Below are positions 1 to 12,500 of a stretch of DNA of 64,000 nucleotides, piece after piece. The notes beneath the pieces were generated by a model. The model searched no databases and was not told the DNA's origin. It saw only the letters and a program-made list of their open reading frames with translations. A program made the position numbers and the translations under genes. Numbering within the stretch: the stretch's first letter is position 1; each line of letters starts with the position of its first letter. Origin of the DNA: Antedon bifida (Eukaryota; Echinodermata; Crinoidea; Comatulida; Antedonidae); the NCBI GenBank assembly GCA_963402885.1, contig OY727093.1, positions 31,495,409-31,559,408 on the forward strand, read 5' to 3'.

Positions 1-98
1 CTATAGTGAGATATTTCCCTTCAATAGTATTTCACAATAAATATAATTAAGCGTTTCCCTTAATTTAGATACGAGATATTATAAGGGTGGGTGTTTCC

Positions 99-256
99 CT
101 AAAGGCCAATTTAAACAGAGGAGCGGTAATGGAAAATCGCATAGCCGGGTCAACATAGAATCTGTATCTATCCTGAGCGGAAACTGGTCATAAGGGATAA
201 TATAGATTCTATATTTTCATTACTGTTATATCTCGTCTGTGTAAATTGGCCTTTAG
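99..256. mobile_element. MITE-like inverted-repeat element, about 158 bp
   Basis: The left end (CTAAAGGCCAATTTAAACAG) and the right end (GTAAATTGGCCTTTAG) are inverted copies. Further inside, GGTAATGGAAAAT on the left matches ATTTTCATTACTG on the right. No ORF is present. The form is that of a nonautonomous DNA transposon; the family is unknown. Confidence 0.6.
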
Positions 257-842
257 CCTAAGCTTGAATGGTGAACACAGCCACAGTATTCTAGCTGCTA
301 TCGATTTTTAAAAACACACACATAATTGAATATTTGTGTTTTGACAACAATATAAACCAATGACTAAACCTTCATAGTTTTTATTGCAATTGACAAAAGC
401 ATAATTGAACATACATGGGCTACTAACAAGATCACAAGTGCAACGTTGTATGTTCTAAAATAGAGCAACATGCATTAGGAAAAAACTACATTATACATGG
501 GGTTAGAATGTACCCCCTCCTCCCCACCTTAATGTGGCTTCATCCGTTATTCCAACTGTACATAGCTATGGTGAATTGATGGGTTTAAACATGGTTATTC
601 ACTTCGGTTGCATTTACAGTACTACAAACAAAAGTGATTTAACAGGAATTCAACAAGAAATATAGAGTAAAATGATGTTGTTTCCGATAGTAGGTGTTAA
701 TTTTGTCCCCCTCCCCTCTTCCAATAATAGATGGTGTCTGACCAAACATAACAGTATATTGTTTTATATCAAAATTGTAGTATATTATATAAAGAAAACA
801 GCAGTAAAGCATGTACTCTACAGTATCATATCCAAAAAGGAT

Positions 843-934
843 AATCGCATGACGACGTAATCGCATGACGACGTAATCACATGACGACGTAATCACATGA
901 CGACGTAATCACATGACGACGTAATCACATGACG
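843..934. repeat. 16-bp tandem repeat, about 5.5 copies
   Basis: The unit AATC(G/A)CATGACGACGT repeats head to tail. The first two copies carry G and the rest A at one position, so the array grew after that change. Each unit contains a TGACG core like a CRE half site, probably by chance. Confidence 0.85.
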
Positions 935-1290
935 TGACTATTGAATAGTTACACACATTCAATAAACATACAAATTAAAAACTATCAAATTCATTACAAA
1001 TCTAAAATTAATGACATTCATGAATAGATTTAAAAAATTCACATGCACTTATTTGGTCCTACATTAGGTGCAGGTAAAACTAATACAAACACAAACGGAT
1101 TCTACAATAAAAGCTCTACACTATCTCACGTATTTAAATAATATGTAGAGAGTACAGTAGGTTTATCAATGACAAACACAGACATTCTGTAAATTCTTTT
1201 AGAAAATGGTGTTTTGATAATTATCTGAAAATAAATGTAGCTAAACAAAAGATAAAGGCACAGTAATTAACTTAATTAGAATCAACAACG

Positions 1291-1528
1291 TTGAGTCAAG
1301 GCAATCTAACAACAGGACGCTGAGCTCGCCTTGCCAAGTTAAGAACTCTTTAACAGTCCTTTGATCTTATGTCTGGCTGCAACAAATACCAACAGTACTG
1401 TACTATGTACATATTCTCTGTGGCGTGCGTTGTCTGTTAAGTGGCGTGGAACTGATAGTGTCGCAGCTACAGATAAACCCTTTGATCTCCGTAGCTCAGC
1501 ATCCTGTTGTTAGATTGCCTTGGTTGAA
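1291..1528. mobile_element. MITE-like inverted-repeat element, about 235 bp
   Basis: TCAAGGCAATCTAACAACAG at the left matches, inverted, CTGTTGTTAGATTGCCTTGG at the right. The match continues inward through GACGCTGAGCT/AGCTCAGCATC, giving termini of about 33 bp. The interior has no ORF. Confidence 0.65.
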
Positions 1529-1609
1529 TTAACTTTTATTTCTGAATAGCAAATTAATTTTGTACTGGATGAGCACTGAAAAAAAAGTGATATTTTAAAT
1601 AATTTGAGG

Positions 1610-1790
1610 AACTAAATGGATTCTTCTACGAGGAAGACTATATACTGGTACAAAGTACACTATTATAAAACTCTAATTTTGTTTAGTTTGATGAGGAACG
1701 ACGATCAACAGACAACTGTACATAGTACAAACAATTGCAGAAAGAATCACTTCAGTATAGTCTTCCTATAAATATGGAATCCATTTAGCT
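1610..1790. mobile_element. MITE-like inverted-repeat element, about 180 bp
   Basis: AACTAAATGGATTC, then AGGAAGACTATA about 7 bases on, is mirrored by TATAGTCTTCCT and GGAATCCATTTAG at the right end. There is no ORF. It is a different family from its neighbour. Confidence 0.6.
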
Positions 1791-2492
1791 TTGTTTGATG
1801 AAGATCTTATTAAAAAATTACTGTGTAAATAAAGATTGAAATAAATAACCATTTCGACTACAAATACAACTTGCTAAGCTCTCAATTCAGCAGCCCTGCT
1901 ACTGTAGTGTAGTGTGTACTCTAGTAAATGGTGCTAATTTTGCAGCTTTCTTAGCCATTTCCACATCAGTACAAAAGCCCTATACTGTAGATTAACCACC
2001 ACAATGTGTTGGTTGACATAACATGCCTAAATACACACTATACAGTCTACAGCTATAATGAGATGAAATTACTATTGACATTAAATAAGCAACTGCAGTT
2101 TGGTCAAAATATGGTTGTTGGAATTTGGAAAACATACAGTATTTTCAGTAAATTATCAAAAAGCTTTCAATTTTAGCCAGAATATTTTATTCCAGATGCA
2201 TAAATGAATATCATACAATTTAAAGCTTTACTGTAGATCAATAGTATAAATCAATTTCTTCCATTTAATGTGATTTGAAATTCATAAAAAACAGACTATT
2301 AGGCAAAATCACTTTTTTTTACAACCAACTCGATAAAATGATGCATTTGTACATGAAATAGGAAAACATTAAACTTAAAATATTAAAATAAAAGTCATAA
2401 TTTTCAGTTTAAAATTCCACATATTTTGATAAAAAAAACAGTGAAGCATAATAAGGAATATGAAAGCGGTGATCCATATCAAAACACATAGT

Positions 2493-5400
2493 TCAAAGGT
2501 CAAACATATCCTGTTCAATAGGCTTTTTGATCCAGAGTCCTAAACCTGCTTCTTCAAATCCTTTCACTAGTTGCCTCTTCGTCTCTTGGTACTCGGTAGC
2601 CTGGGCTTTCGCGTCGCAATACATCTTGACCTCTTGTTGGTGGTCAACGTAACTCGGGAGTAAACCGTACAATCGTTTGAACGACGCGTACAAAGCGTAT
2701 TTTGACAACCTAGAATACTGTTCGCTCTCATCCTTCCCGGTCATCGTGTTGATTACCTCGATTCCGCTGTCCCCGCTCGTCCAGTTGATACTAAAATTTG
2801 GCGCCTTCCCAGGCTGCCGAGACTCTGCGTTGCTGATTCCACTTAGCATCGGTTTGTTTAACTTGTACTGGCCTGGCAGATTTTCTGAATTCTTCATACG
2901 TGTGTGGACAGCCCTCAGCAAATGCTCAGCATGGTATAGTGACCCTAATATGATACTGCTTAGGTAGATAGGTTTAACAAAGTGTGACAACAGAGCTCCT
3001 TGTACACCCAGTATATTCCATCTAACAAAACAATAATATAATATTTGTAAATTGATGTTCTTAATTGGATTAAAAAGTAAAAGTTTATTTTATCTTTAAA
3101 ATACAAAAGGCAAATTATTGGGGAGAAAATGACAATGCTGTTGATATTAGTGGCTGGACCTCAATGGAGATACTGTACAAATAAAATGTTGGAATAACAA
3201 AATAATATTTAACATTATTATTTTAGAAAATTCTAACTCACGATCAGTTTTTAAATACTCACAGTATAGTATAGAATTTATGCAAATTAGACATGATAAA
3301 TTACTAACTGATGATGCAGATAAAAAAAAACACACAGAGTGTAAGCCACAGATATTACATAAATCATAATATAATGTTATGCACACAGTAGAGTACTAAT
3401 TATACTAAACTGGTATACACTTCATTGAAGAGGTTCGATTTTAATATTGAAGTTGAAGTACTGTATACTAACATATTCAGCTCATAAGTACTAATACCGA
3501 TTTGGGAGTATGCATGCTTTACACCAGGGTAGTTATAATACTGTACCACCAGTATTTTCTTCCAAATGTGTTTTTCGTACGCAAGAAGTTTTTATTATGT
3601 ACAATAAAAATGAAAAAATATCGATCGTTTAGTATAGAATAGATCAAATAGTACAGTACTAATTGTACTACATGTGACCCAAAATCGTCCAATGAAATGA
3701 CAGGTACTGTACTGTACGTTATATGATTGTAAATAATTTATATACATAAGTCCAATTTCCTTGCAGTAGATTCATTCTTGATATTTCAACAAATTATGTA
3801 ATGATTCAATAATTAGCATAATATTTAAAATGATATTTTTTTGAAATATTGATTATGTTATGTACACTAAGAAACTGTTCAGATGTCACACAAGGATAAT
3901 GCTAATATTTTAATATTCTCTATTTAAAAATAGGGAATAAATAAGTTAGCATTCTGTGTGACTGTGACCACTGTGTGGTTAGATACTAAAACATGAGATA
4001 TGTCACAGTTTTTTGTAATAGTGACATATCTGACGAGCACATCAGAGCACCAAGCATTCCATGTCTAATGAGACACTGGAGGGGGTCACTTTTGTCACTG
4101 GAGGGGTTACTACATTGTCACTGTCACTTGATCTCATATTAATTATCAGATCTTTTAGTGCTAATAGTATTAGTATTAAACTAAGTCTTTTGAATTGTAC
4201 ACCAACTAAAGTGGAAAATGAACAAGTGATTAGGTGATTGGCTGGGTTTTGCTTACTAGTTAGGTGATCATTTAGAATTCTAAATGATCACCTATTGTTA
4301 TTGTATGAAATCTTTATTTTTTTTCTTTTTATTGTTTCTGTACACTATTTTGTGTAACAATTATCTCAAAAAGTTTAATGTCAATGATTACAAAAATTTC
4401 AGAATATCTTTCAAATAATATAACTTAATCCTAATAAGCTTTCCAGCGTGATCACTCATCCGTGACGACATTTATACGCCATTTTGCGAAATCACATTAT
4501 CAATCATATCTCCATAATTCATTATCACATATTAATGAAATTCACTACACGTAAACTTCAGATCAAGGGTAAAAATATTAGCAAATAAAAACGCACGCGC
4601 ACGTAGGTTCATGCGCGTGATATCGCGCGTTAAAAATTTAAAACGCTCAAAATTAAGTTTTGATCAATTTAGAGCATGAATTAGGCCATTTGCGTGTTTC
4701 AAAAAATTACTGCGCAAAAATGCGTTTTTGCGCGCGCGATACTTAAAAAGCGTAAAAAATATGAATTTTTTTTACAAATCTCATTCTACTCACCATCCTT
4801 AGTACATTCACCAAATTTGAGTCAGTTCCGACTTAAAATAACGCTATACGAGCACGTTAAAAATGACAAAATGCGCACATTAATTTTACAAAAGTTCTCA
4901 AAATGGTGAAAAATAGGTCTTTTTTAAAATGAAAATAACTCTTCAGAATGCAAGATGACCCCCAATTTTGTTAACTTATTCTGGAAGCCATTGAGTTGTA
5001 GATATGAATTCATGTACACATTTTACGTACAAAATGTTTTGACGTCATCAAATGGCCACTTGAATTTAAAAATAAGGATTTGTTATCTTTTTGTGTAGAT
5101 TATCACATTCAACAGAGCGCATCTTGGTTATGTGTCCTCAAATTTCACACAACTTTCAGTATGTGCTTGCTTAATTAATTATCTTTATCATGAGTTGACA
5201 CTATTTTCATTTTAATGACGTCATCACGCGTAAACACTTGAATAACGTAGGCCGTGTAATTTCACCTTCGCAGTAAATTTGAATATCTTACAGCTCTTCA
5301 AAATTGAAGGTTACCTTGATGATTATAATTTATTATGAAAGCTGATGAAATGTAGATATTAATTCATATAAAAATTAAGCCTATCGGATGTTGTGACGTT

Positions 5401-8400
5401 AACATATGGCCAGTTGAAGTGAAAAAGTAGTTTTTTTATATTTTTCGTCCAAGTTATACACAATTCAAAGAGCGCGCACAGCGCTTCTACGTGCCAAATT
5501 TTTTTCCAAATCTTATATTTTTTTGCTCAATTAATTATCTTTCGAAATTGTCATCTTAAAGTTTAGTTTGATAACGTCATCATGCCAAAAAATTAGAACA
5601 TGTGTGTCCCGTAATTTCACCTATGCTACACTGTATATAGATATACAGTATATACTGTACATATTGTATATGGCATATAGGCACAACTCAGCACTATAAG
5701 CATATAATAGGATGGCATACATCAACATTTTCCGATCGTATGTTAACGTACGTGCATGTTTAAAAAAAATTAATTTCAGTAAAATGATAAAAATGATCAC
5801 CTATAATTCGTCAAAGTGACGAATTAAATTCTAGTTTTAATTTATCTTTTATTTAAGAAACAAAACCCTCATTTTCAGAGGTTTATTAGGATTTAGTAGA
5901 GACTACAAAGTAGTGGAGCTGTTATAGCTTGGTGGTTAACATGCTTGCCTTCCAATCCCAAGGTCTGGGGTTCAATCCTGACCTTGTTCCAGGGTTGTAC
6001 TGTAACTCACAACTTTTTCAACTCCACTCCTTAAGTATCACATGAGATGTAGTTAGTACAGTAGGCATGATAAACAGATAAATTATAAAAATAGTTTATT
6101 GGTGAGTTACTCGCAGTTGGATATGTATGAAATAAAAACATTTTAAAAAGCAATTGTCTTCCTGTTCTTATAACCCTATACTGTAGGTTATTGACATCAG
6201 TAAACATAGGCTTGTGAAAGTGATTTTGTCTGTGTTAGAAACAATAGAATAAATCTCTATTGCCAATAGTTTAGTCATTGGTTTCGTTTATGCCTGCCAC
6301 CAGTTTCAGTTTCTAGTACTCAGATAGGCGTGCGACACGGCAGAAACTAACCGCACTTCATTTTTACAAACCATGGTTAGCGACAAGGGCGTATCTCACT
6401 TTTCCTCAACCACCTTTCGCTTGTTTTTTGCACTTTATAATTTCACAACCATTAAGCAATTTTTAAAATTAGACTTAGCTGATGTTTTTGGAGATAAACA
6501 TCTTTAGAATTTGAATGTCAGAGTGGTAATAAAGCGTGTACACAGACAACATTAAACCTCTTTCAACAGTTAATGTGTTTAGTTACATTTTCTCTAATAA
6601 CTTTTACATTTCAAGTGTTGTGAGGCATAGCATTGTAGTAAACTATGCTCAATGATATAGGATATAATAAATGGTATAATTACACATTCATTTGGCAGGT
6701 GGAAGAGGGTCTAGGTTTTCTAGAGCAAATCATCGGCGGAAATTAACGGTTGTTATGAAGTAGAGAATAATAAATTATGATAAAAATAGCTTGGTAATTA
6801 TACAATGATGACTACATTTAGTTAAAAAAAAGAGTAAATTATATGCAAAAATAGGAATGTACTGTACTACTACTGTATGCATCTTATGCTGTAGTCAAGT
6901 TCTGCCTGCACTATCAAACTAGTCAAATGTGATGTGCCCAAATATGGTAGTGATATGATGATGTCATCGTGTCAATATATGGGCACATTTTTTTGTCCCA
7001 TAAAGTTTGATAAGTGTAGACAGAGCTTAAGTATACAGTAGTCCAATGCTTGAATACAATCCCAGGCTACATTGAGACAGTTGAATTTGGTAAATTTCAA
7101 GAATTGGTTGTATTATATTATGTAATCAGAGTATACTGTACAGTAACCCCACCCCTCAAATGACACCCCCAGGCCCCTTGGGACTATAGCACTTAGTCAT
7201 ACTGTAGGTGATGTACAGTACAATATACAGTAGGATGTGTACATCCAGAATATAGTGTAACTGTATACTGTACAAAGAAATATAAAACATTACGGAAGAC
7301 ATTAGCTCCTCAGATATACAAGACTAGGCTGAGAGACACATTCCATTATTATCATTTCTTTAAATGTCAACCAAATGTCCAGGATACATTAGACTTTATA
7401 AAACATTCAGTCGTTTAGTCATCAGAATGCATTTTGTAAAAAGAATTAGTATTACTGGAGGACAAAAATATTGGTTCCAAATCTAGATTATAAACTGTAA
7501 AAATGTTGGTAATGACCTTTGACCTTTAGCATCTTAAAACCAACAAATTGACCTTTAGCATGTTGACATTACTAAATGCTGATAAAGAAATATAGTATTT
7601 ACAAAATTACAAATGGCATTTAATTGTATGCGCATTATTGATTGAATTTTGATACTGTACTTTATAATAAGGATATAAGAATATAATAGGATCTACAGTA
7701 GATTTGTTATGCATTTTATTTATTGAAAATTTATAATTATATAATATTGTGTATGATTGAAATTATAATTCAAAGAAGTTCCTTTTGAGAAATTTCATGC
7801 ACTGTAATGATAGATAATTCCTTACTTATAAAAATACATCAGATTTCTCAGATAAATAGAAATAAAATATTTGAAATATTTTTCTTACCTTGCTAGTTTG
7901 TCGCTACATGACATTGTGAGTAACCTTTCACCTCTTAGTACGCCATCCCACGTCTGAATAGTTGATGCCGACTTGACAGGAATCGTACCTTCACCAGATT
8001 CAATCTTGGTTCGAAGCTGCCCTCGTGCTTTGCGATTTGGGTGTTTATCGCTCAAATCCGCCTCACCAGTGGCTTCATGCGGTGAAAAAATACGAGCATC
8101 TCCACACGGAGACGTACTAATGTAGAGATGAAAGCGATGGCCTTCGCGCAGTTGGAATCCGTTGCCTAAGTTTTCAAAAACAGATTGCTCGATGGTTTCT
8201 CTTTCTTTGTGCAATTCAAGTTGTGAATAGAAGAAACGCAACAAGGAACGGCGCGCTACGATCTCTGCATGGCAATCATTAACGGCTAAACCCTTTTCAG
8301 ACATGTATTCACCGCTCACGCATTTCGTTCCTGTTGTAATACACAAAATTTGCGATTTTGAAAGGTCGTCGCCGACCGTCATCACGATACCGGCCAAAAC

Positions 8401-9383
8401 TTTACGCTTTGCATACTGCGAAGAAAAATTGTCGGTTAACTCGCCAAACTTCTGAAGGACGAGCGTGTGTACGTGATCGGCCAGCGTCATAGCAGGAACC
8501 ATGTAGGGGTCTTCACTCTGTATTGGCTGTAAACCAGGTGGATGCATCGGCTGCACGTCAAAAATCTCAGCTAAGGCTAACTGAGCAGCTCGCGCCTTTG
8601 CTTGTTTTTTGTTTCTACCGGATCCCGTAAACGTTTTACCATCTAACTGGACACTAATTACAAAATTCTTCGCATGACTTTCACCCGACTCGGAGATGAA
8701 CTCGTAATCTAGTCCGGGCCGCATCTCATTAAGAATCATAATTGGGTTCTTTCCGCTTGGTTGATCGGGCGGCGTGGGTTGCGTGAGCTTAGAATTTCCA
8801 TTGTTCTCCGGAGGATTCGTTGAAACCACCGTGGAACTTGTTTCAACATTTGGAGGCGGGTTAAAGGGGTCCACACAATCTGATGTGAAATCGCAACTGT
8901 AAATACGCTGCCCCATCGCTAAATGAGCTTCGTTTGGATTTGGAAACTGGATGAACGAACGCAAAGCATTTTCAGCTGCGCTCAGTTTTGCCTTTTTCTT
9001 GGTTGTGCCTTCTCCCTCAAATGATTGTTCGTTAACGGTAACAGACATACAAAACGTTGGGGCGTGTATTGGGCCTTTTTGCGCGACCAATGAGAATTTC
9101 AAACCTGGCTTAATCTCGTGCAATTCCATAAGAGCGTTTTTCGGTAAGGCTGGTTGTTTCATCTTTTTTGGTCGTTTTTTGTTTCTTCGTCGTCTAGGTG
9201 TATTTACGTCTGTAGAATCATCTGTCGTGTCAGCATCCCCTTCAAACTTCCGTTTTATTCCCTTTTGATAATCCTCGCTCACGTCGCCTCCAAAATCTTC
9301 ATTCTGCAACATGGTGTCTAACATGGTGTCCAACATTGTGTTCACATTTTCTTTCATGTCAAATACGTCTTCATTAATATTGT
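2493..9383 (-). CDS. ADARB1-like: ADAR2-like double-stranded RNA adenosine deaminase, two coding exons
   Basis: The enzyme converts adenosine to inosine in double-stranded RNA in the nucleus. Exons run complement(7889..9383) then complement(2493..3021), joined AG|A to make Arg-Trp-Asn, with clean GTAAG and TTAG sites. Starting at Met 9357 the protein is 665 aa. Two dsRNA-binding domains lie near residues 73-137 and 203-266, each ending in a KKxAK-type basic turn. The deaminase domain has the HAE motif (His363, Glu365), Cys418 in PCG and Cys484 in SCSD. Those are the zinc ligands and proton shuttle of the family. The C-terminus ends in the EKP/KKPxEQD-type block of ADAR2. Two dsRBDs and no Z-DNA domain favour ADAR2 over ADAR1. 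The exon starts with a codon remnant at 9383, so an upstream coding exon may exist; Met 9357 precedes KENxN, which resembles vertebrate ADAR2 near its start. One exon carries both dsRBDs and most of the deaminase, unlike the many-exon vertebrate gene. The intron is 4.9 kb. Confidence 0.93.
4240..5830. repeat. Diverged internally repeated noncoding block
   Basis: A palindrome at about 4262-4292 (GTGATCATTTAG / CTAAATGATCAC) opens the block, and GATCACCTATAATTC occurs at its far end. Inside, one segment of a few hundred bases recurs in diverged form. GACGTCATCAAATGGCCAC near 5041 matches GACGTTAACATATGGCCAG near 5396, and the phrase GTAATTTCACCT recurs near 5257 and 5611. No coding potential is seen. 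It may be an old nonautonomous transposon or satellite-like fragment. Confidence 0.4.
5911..6035 (+). mobile_element. tRNA-derived SINE, family 1
   Basis: The head reads as a degenerate tRNA gene. It has a box A-like TAGCTTGGTGGTTAACATG and a box B-like GGGTTCAATCC with roughly tRNA spacing, followed by a non-tRNA body ending near CAACTCCACTCCTTA. A second copy lies inverted at 51520-51640, so this is a dispersed element and not a working tRNA gene. Confidence 0.75.
6897..7030. mobile_element. Palindromic 145-bp MITE (family P), copy 1
   Basis: This copy keeps the family core (GTGATGTGCCCAAATATGGT ... TATGGGCACAT) and the right terminus AAAGTTTGATA..GTGTAGACAGAGCTT. Its left end is worn. Family P ends are inverted copies of GCTCTGTCTACACTATCAAA. 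Confidence 0.85.
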
Positions 9384-9721
9384 CTATAAACAAAAACAAA
9401 ATTGAATGTTACAAATTTACTTTTAAATTATTCACTTATGACTTACTAGAGTACCATTGACATTAATATTTTAAATAAAAATAATATTTTAAAACTAAAA
9501 CAGACAAAGTTCTTGTTTTTGCCTCAAAAGAAAATATTTATTGTACGAGTACTTTGACCATAGGTCATCATCAGGTATTTTAAAACTATTTGCTTTAAAA
9601 TTAATTAATTAAAATTATTATTAATACAAAAATTTAACCTTACTAATTAAAATACAAGTAAAATAAATTACAATATAATAATTACAAAATAATAATTGTC
9701 ATATAATAATAATCATATTCT

Positions 9722-9828
9722 GTATGAGTGAGTTGCCTAGCGGTTAAGACAGTGGAACCGCAATACGTAGCCATAACATCGGCAAGGGTTCAAGGCTCAG
9801 TTGCTCTATGGTTCTGCTGGTAGAACAA

Positions 9829-9862
<34 letters not shown>

Positions 9863-10031
9863 AGTGTACACATCTAGCTCATGTGCATTTTAAAGAACCT
9901 AGTACATCTTTTGAGATGAGTAGTACTAGTTCACACACAGCCACTCATCATAGTACTATACACTGGGACCTCTGGGAGAATAGTCTTTGACTGAAGAGGC
10001 TACCCAGTATAAAGAATAAATAATAATAATA
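9722..10031 (+). mobile_element. tRNA-derived SINE, family 2
   Basis: The head GAGTTGCCTAGCGGTTAAGAC resembles a tRNA box A and GGGTTCAAGGC a box B. The body contains CTGGTAGAACAAGTCTTCT and GGTCCAGTGTA, shared with the copy at 18975-19265. It ends in an AATAATAATAAT tail. Confidence 0.75.
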
Positions 10032-11133
10032 ATGTTGCTTATAGACATTATGCTGATCCTATAATCACATGACATCTTTTGGGTGTGTGCTTCTATTTTA
10101 GTATAAGGGTGAACATATCACCCTAGGCTACTACCTGCTGCTATGGTAACAAAGCTGCGAGTTTGAGGAATGTGCAGTAGTGTACTCAATTCTGTGCTGT
10201 TTGAGTTAATTGATCTCAACAAGTTTTACTCTCTGTTTCAATACATGAACCACTAGAGTAAAGTCATGAGTAAACAGATCAACTCATTGGGGATAGAGAC
10301 ACAGTCTGTCTTCTGTCCACAAATAGGTTTTCATTTGATTATAGTATAATACCACAAAGGAACAACAAAACAGATTAGACTCTGGATTTAGGATAGTATT
10401 TTACTTAATGTAGTACTTATAATTTACACACACTTCTGATCTAAAGTACACTGTAATTTAGTAAAATAAAATTTATTTTGTGTGGTTTACAGCAAATTAC
10501 AATAATTTGTCCCTTCCCCCCACCCCCCCCCCCCCCATGTTATTAGGGACTTTACGAAACAGGATAAGAAGCCACAGGACTGTGCTCATGAATAATTTAT
10601 GCATGAGCTTTAACAAAGTGCGCGGAGCTTAGTGTGAAATTCTGTCGTCTTAACTTTTTGAGGACAATAAAATTGCTATTATCCCGTTTACAGAGAACGA
10701 CTAAAAACAATGTACACTCGCGATAGAAATGTGGTATATTATTAACTACCCTAACAAATCAACCAATTACTATAGCAAGACTTCAAAAGAAATGTTATTG
10801 AAATATTATTTTAGCAATAAATCAGACAACATTTATAGGTAATGTTTGTACAGGTTTACTAACTGTATAACAATACAAAACAAATTTGTAGAAGATCTAC
10901 TGACCTTTACTTTGTTTCCTAAAAAAAGTAAACCTAAAATGAACGTGCTGCAAACAAGAACTGAAATCTACGGTACAATAACAAAACGTTTTAAAACAGT
11001 GTGTTTGTTTAATAATATGCTAAAAACCAACAGTGATTTTCATTGATTGTTCAGACAGACAGGAAGACCACATGAGGAATTAATAATTTCACATTAATAA
11101 TGTTTTTTACATTGAAAATGATTTTGTATGTTC

Positions 11134-11297
11134 AGGGCCATAGCCAGCATAAGGCAGACGAGGTGCTCCCTTCATCTGTAATGTTCAATTTTCACCACCC
11201 ACCCAAATTCCCCAGCAGAGATCGTCATATTTTATATTGATGATTATATTTAATGCATCTTTGCCTCGTCTGTTTTTAACCTCTCGCTACGGCCTTG
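11134..11297 (+). mobile_element. Dispersed short repeat, about 165 bp
   Basis: This stretch (AGGGCCATAGCCAGCAT ... CTCTCGCTACGGCCTTG) recurs as a reverse complement at 15686-15836. Its ends are weak inverted repeats built around GGCCxTAGCC. It is noncoding, probably a MITE. Confidence 0.65.
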
Positions 11298-11493
11298 ATT
11301 GATGCTAAATTCAATGTGTACAGTACATTATTTAATATAAATTTAGCATTAATGAATAAGTTGTGGGTGAATTGTGAATTTTTAAAATACTAAAATTGGA
11401 TACTTAAAAAATAGATTTTAAGTTAGATGAAAAGAAGGGTAAACAAATTTGATTTAGATTTCCAGTCAGTGATAGGCACTTTCACATCTGGTA

Positions 11494-11835
11494 ATGCACT
11501 TGTCAATTGTATGACCCACTATACGAGCCCCGGGAGAGGTGCGTCATTTGTCCGATGTGCGTCATACATTATGAATACCATGACGCACCCATGCGTCAAT
11601 AATGTGACTTACCTTTAGGTGACCATGACACACCCATTTTGACACACTGTGACCATGTTTTTAATGATAATTTGGGTGGTAAAGTGACTGACATTGACAC
11701 ACCATTGGTCATTGATTTGACGTACCATCTAGGTTTTTTGACGCACCCCTGCGTCAGTAATTATTTGTAAATGACGCACCCATGACGCACCTCTCCCGGG
11801 GGTCGTATAGTGGGTCATACAATTGACAAGTGCAT
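11494..11835. mobile_element. Inverted-repeat element with 50-bp termini, about 342 bp
   Basis: ATGCACTTGTCAATTGTATG followed by ACCCACTATACGAGCCCCGG is repeated inverted at the right end with almost no change (GGGGGTCGTATAGTGGGT, then CATACAATTGACAAGTGCAT). The interior carries repeated GACGCACC phrases. Such well kept termini suggest fairly recent activity. There is no ORF for a transposase. Confidence 0.8.
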
Positions 11836-12461
11836 AAGCTTCGATAAGATAAAAGATGGCTTGTGGGCCAACTTGGTTATTTTAATTATAAAAAAATCGT
11901 CTGGATTTATATCCGCAGCAGGCAGTGTGCTTAACTTGGAACCAACAGAAAATCATGCTATTTTTTACCTCCATCCGGTCCATCCATCATGGGAATTCCC
12001 ATCACTGATGCATCATCATGGAATGGCTGCCCAGCCAGATCAACCATCACAATAAATAACCAAAGACCTGTGTGTCAACTACATACAGAATACCGCTCTG
12101 CTGTTCATAAAACAACCATAACTACAGTACCAGACGGTCTAGGCCTAGCTAACAAACTAGCCTAGCTAACAACCTAACCTAGCTAGGCCTCCTCCTCCCC
12201 CTGGAAGGGGGGTAATTCCTCATGAAATATGCCTGGCTAGGCTTACAAACATTATGAAATAATTGATATAATTACATTAAATTAATTAACTAATAACTAC
12301 TAAAATACAACCTACCAGCCTCCATCATGATTACAAGATGGAATACAACAACTTGTTTGTATAAATACAGCTAATAATACTAGCTTTTGAGTTCGTGAAT
12401 CAAGGCTCAAGCTCCTGGAAGAAGCATGTACAAAATCCAGCCAGTTGTGTTGTTCGGGATG

Positions 12462-12500
12462 CTACCGCCGCCGCGCCGCCCCCGCCGCCGCCGCCGCGAG
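12462..12500. repeat. GCC-rich trinucleotide stretch
   Basis: A run of GCC/CCG triplets stands out in AT-rich surroundings. It is a simple repeat that may belong to a promoter or 5' UTR of the minus-strand ADAR gene. Reading frames through it are low-complexity and not convincing. Confidence 0.5.

Larger units (their letters stand above)
1..2492. other. Noncoding region downstream of the ADAR gene
   Basis: I see no credible coding exon here. The stretch is AT-rich and holds three inverted-repeat elements (99-256, 1291-1528, 1610-1790) and a 16-bp tandem repeat (843-934), listed separately. The part next to 2493 should be the 3' UTR of the minus-strand ADAR gene. A minus-strand AATAAA lies at about 2186-2191, but its use is unproven. 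Confidence 0.6.
3022..7888 (-). other. ADAR intron, 4.9 kb
   Basis: This intron separates the main ADAR exon from the terminal one. It holds hairpin-forming inverted repeats near 3894-3963 and 4000-4032, an about 1.6-kb repetitive stretch (4240-5830), a tRNA-derived SINE and one copy of the common MITE. I see no extra ADAR exon. Confidence 0.7.

Noticed and set aside
843-934. CRISPR-like array
   Set aside because: The repeats are directly adjacent with no spacers, and the DNA is eukaryotic.
5911-5990. Possible tRNA gene
   Set aside because: Box A and box B are tRNA-like, but the arms do not pair into a full cloverleaf by eye and a second dispersed copy with the same non-tRNA tail exists. 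Called a SINE.
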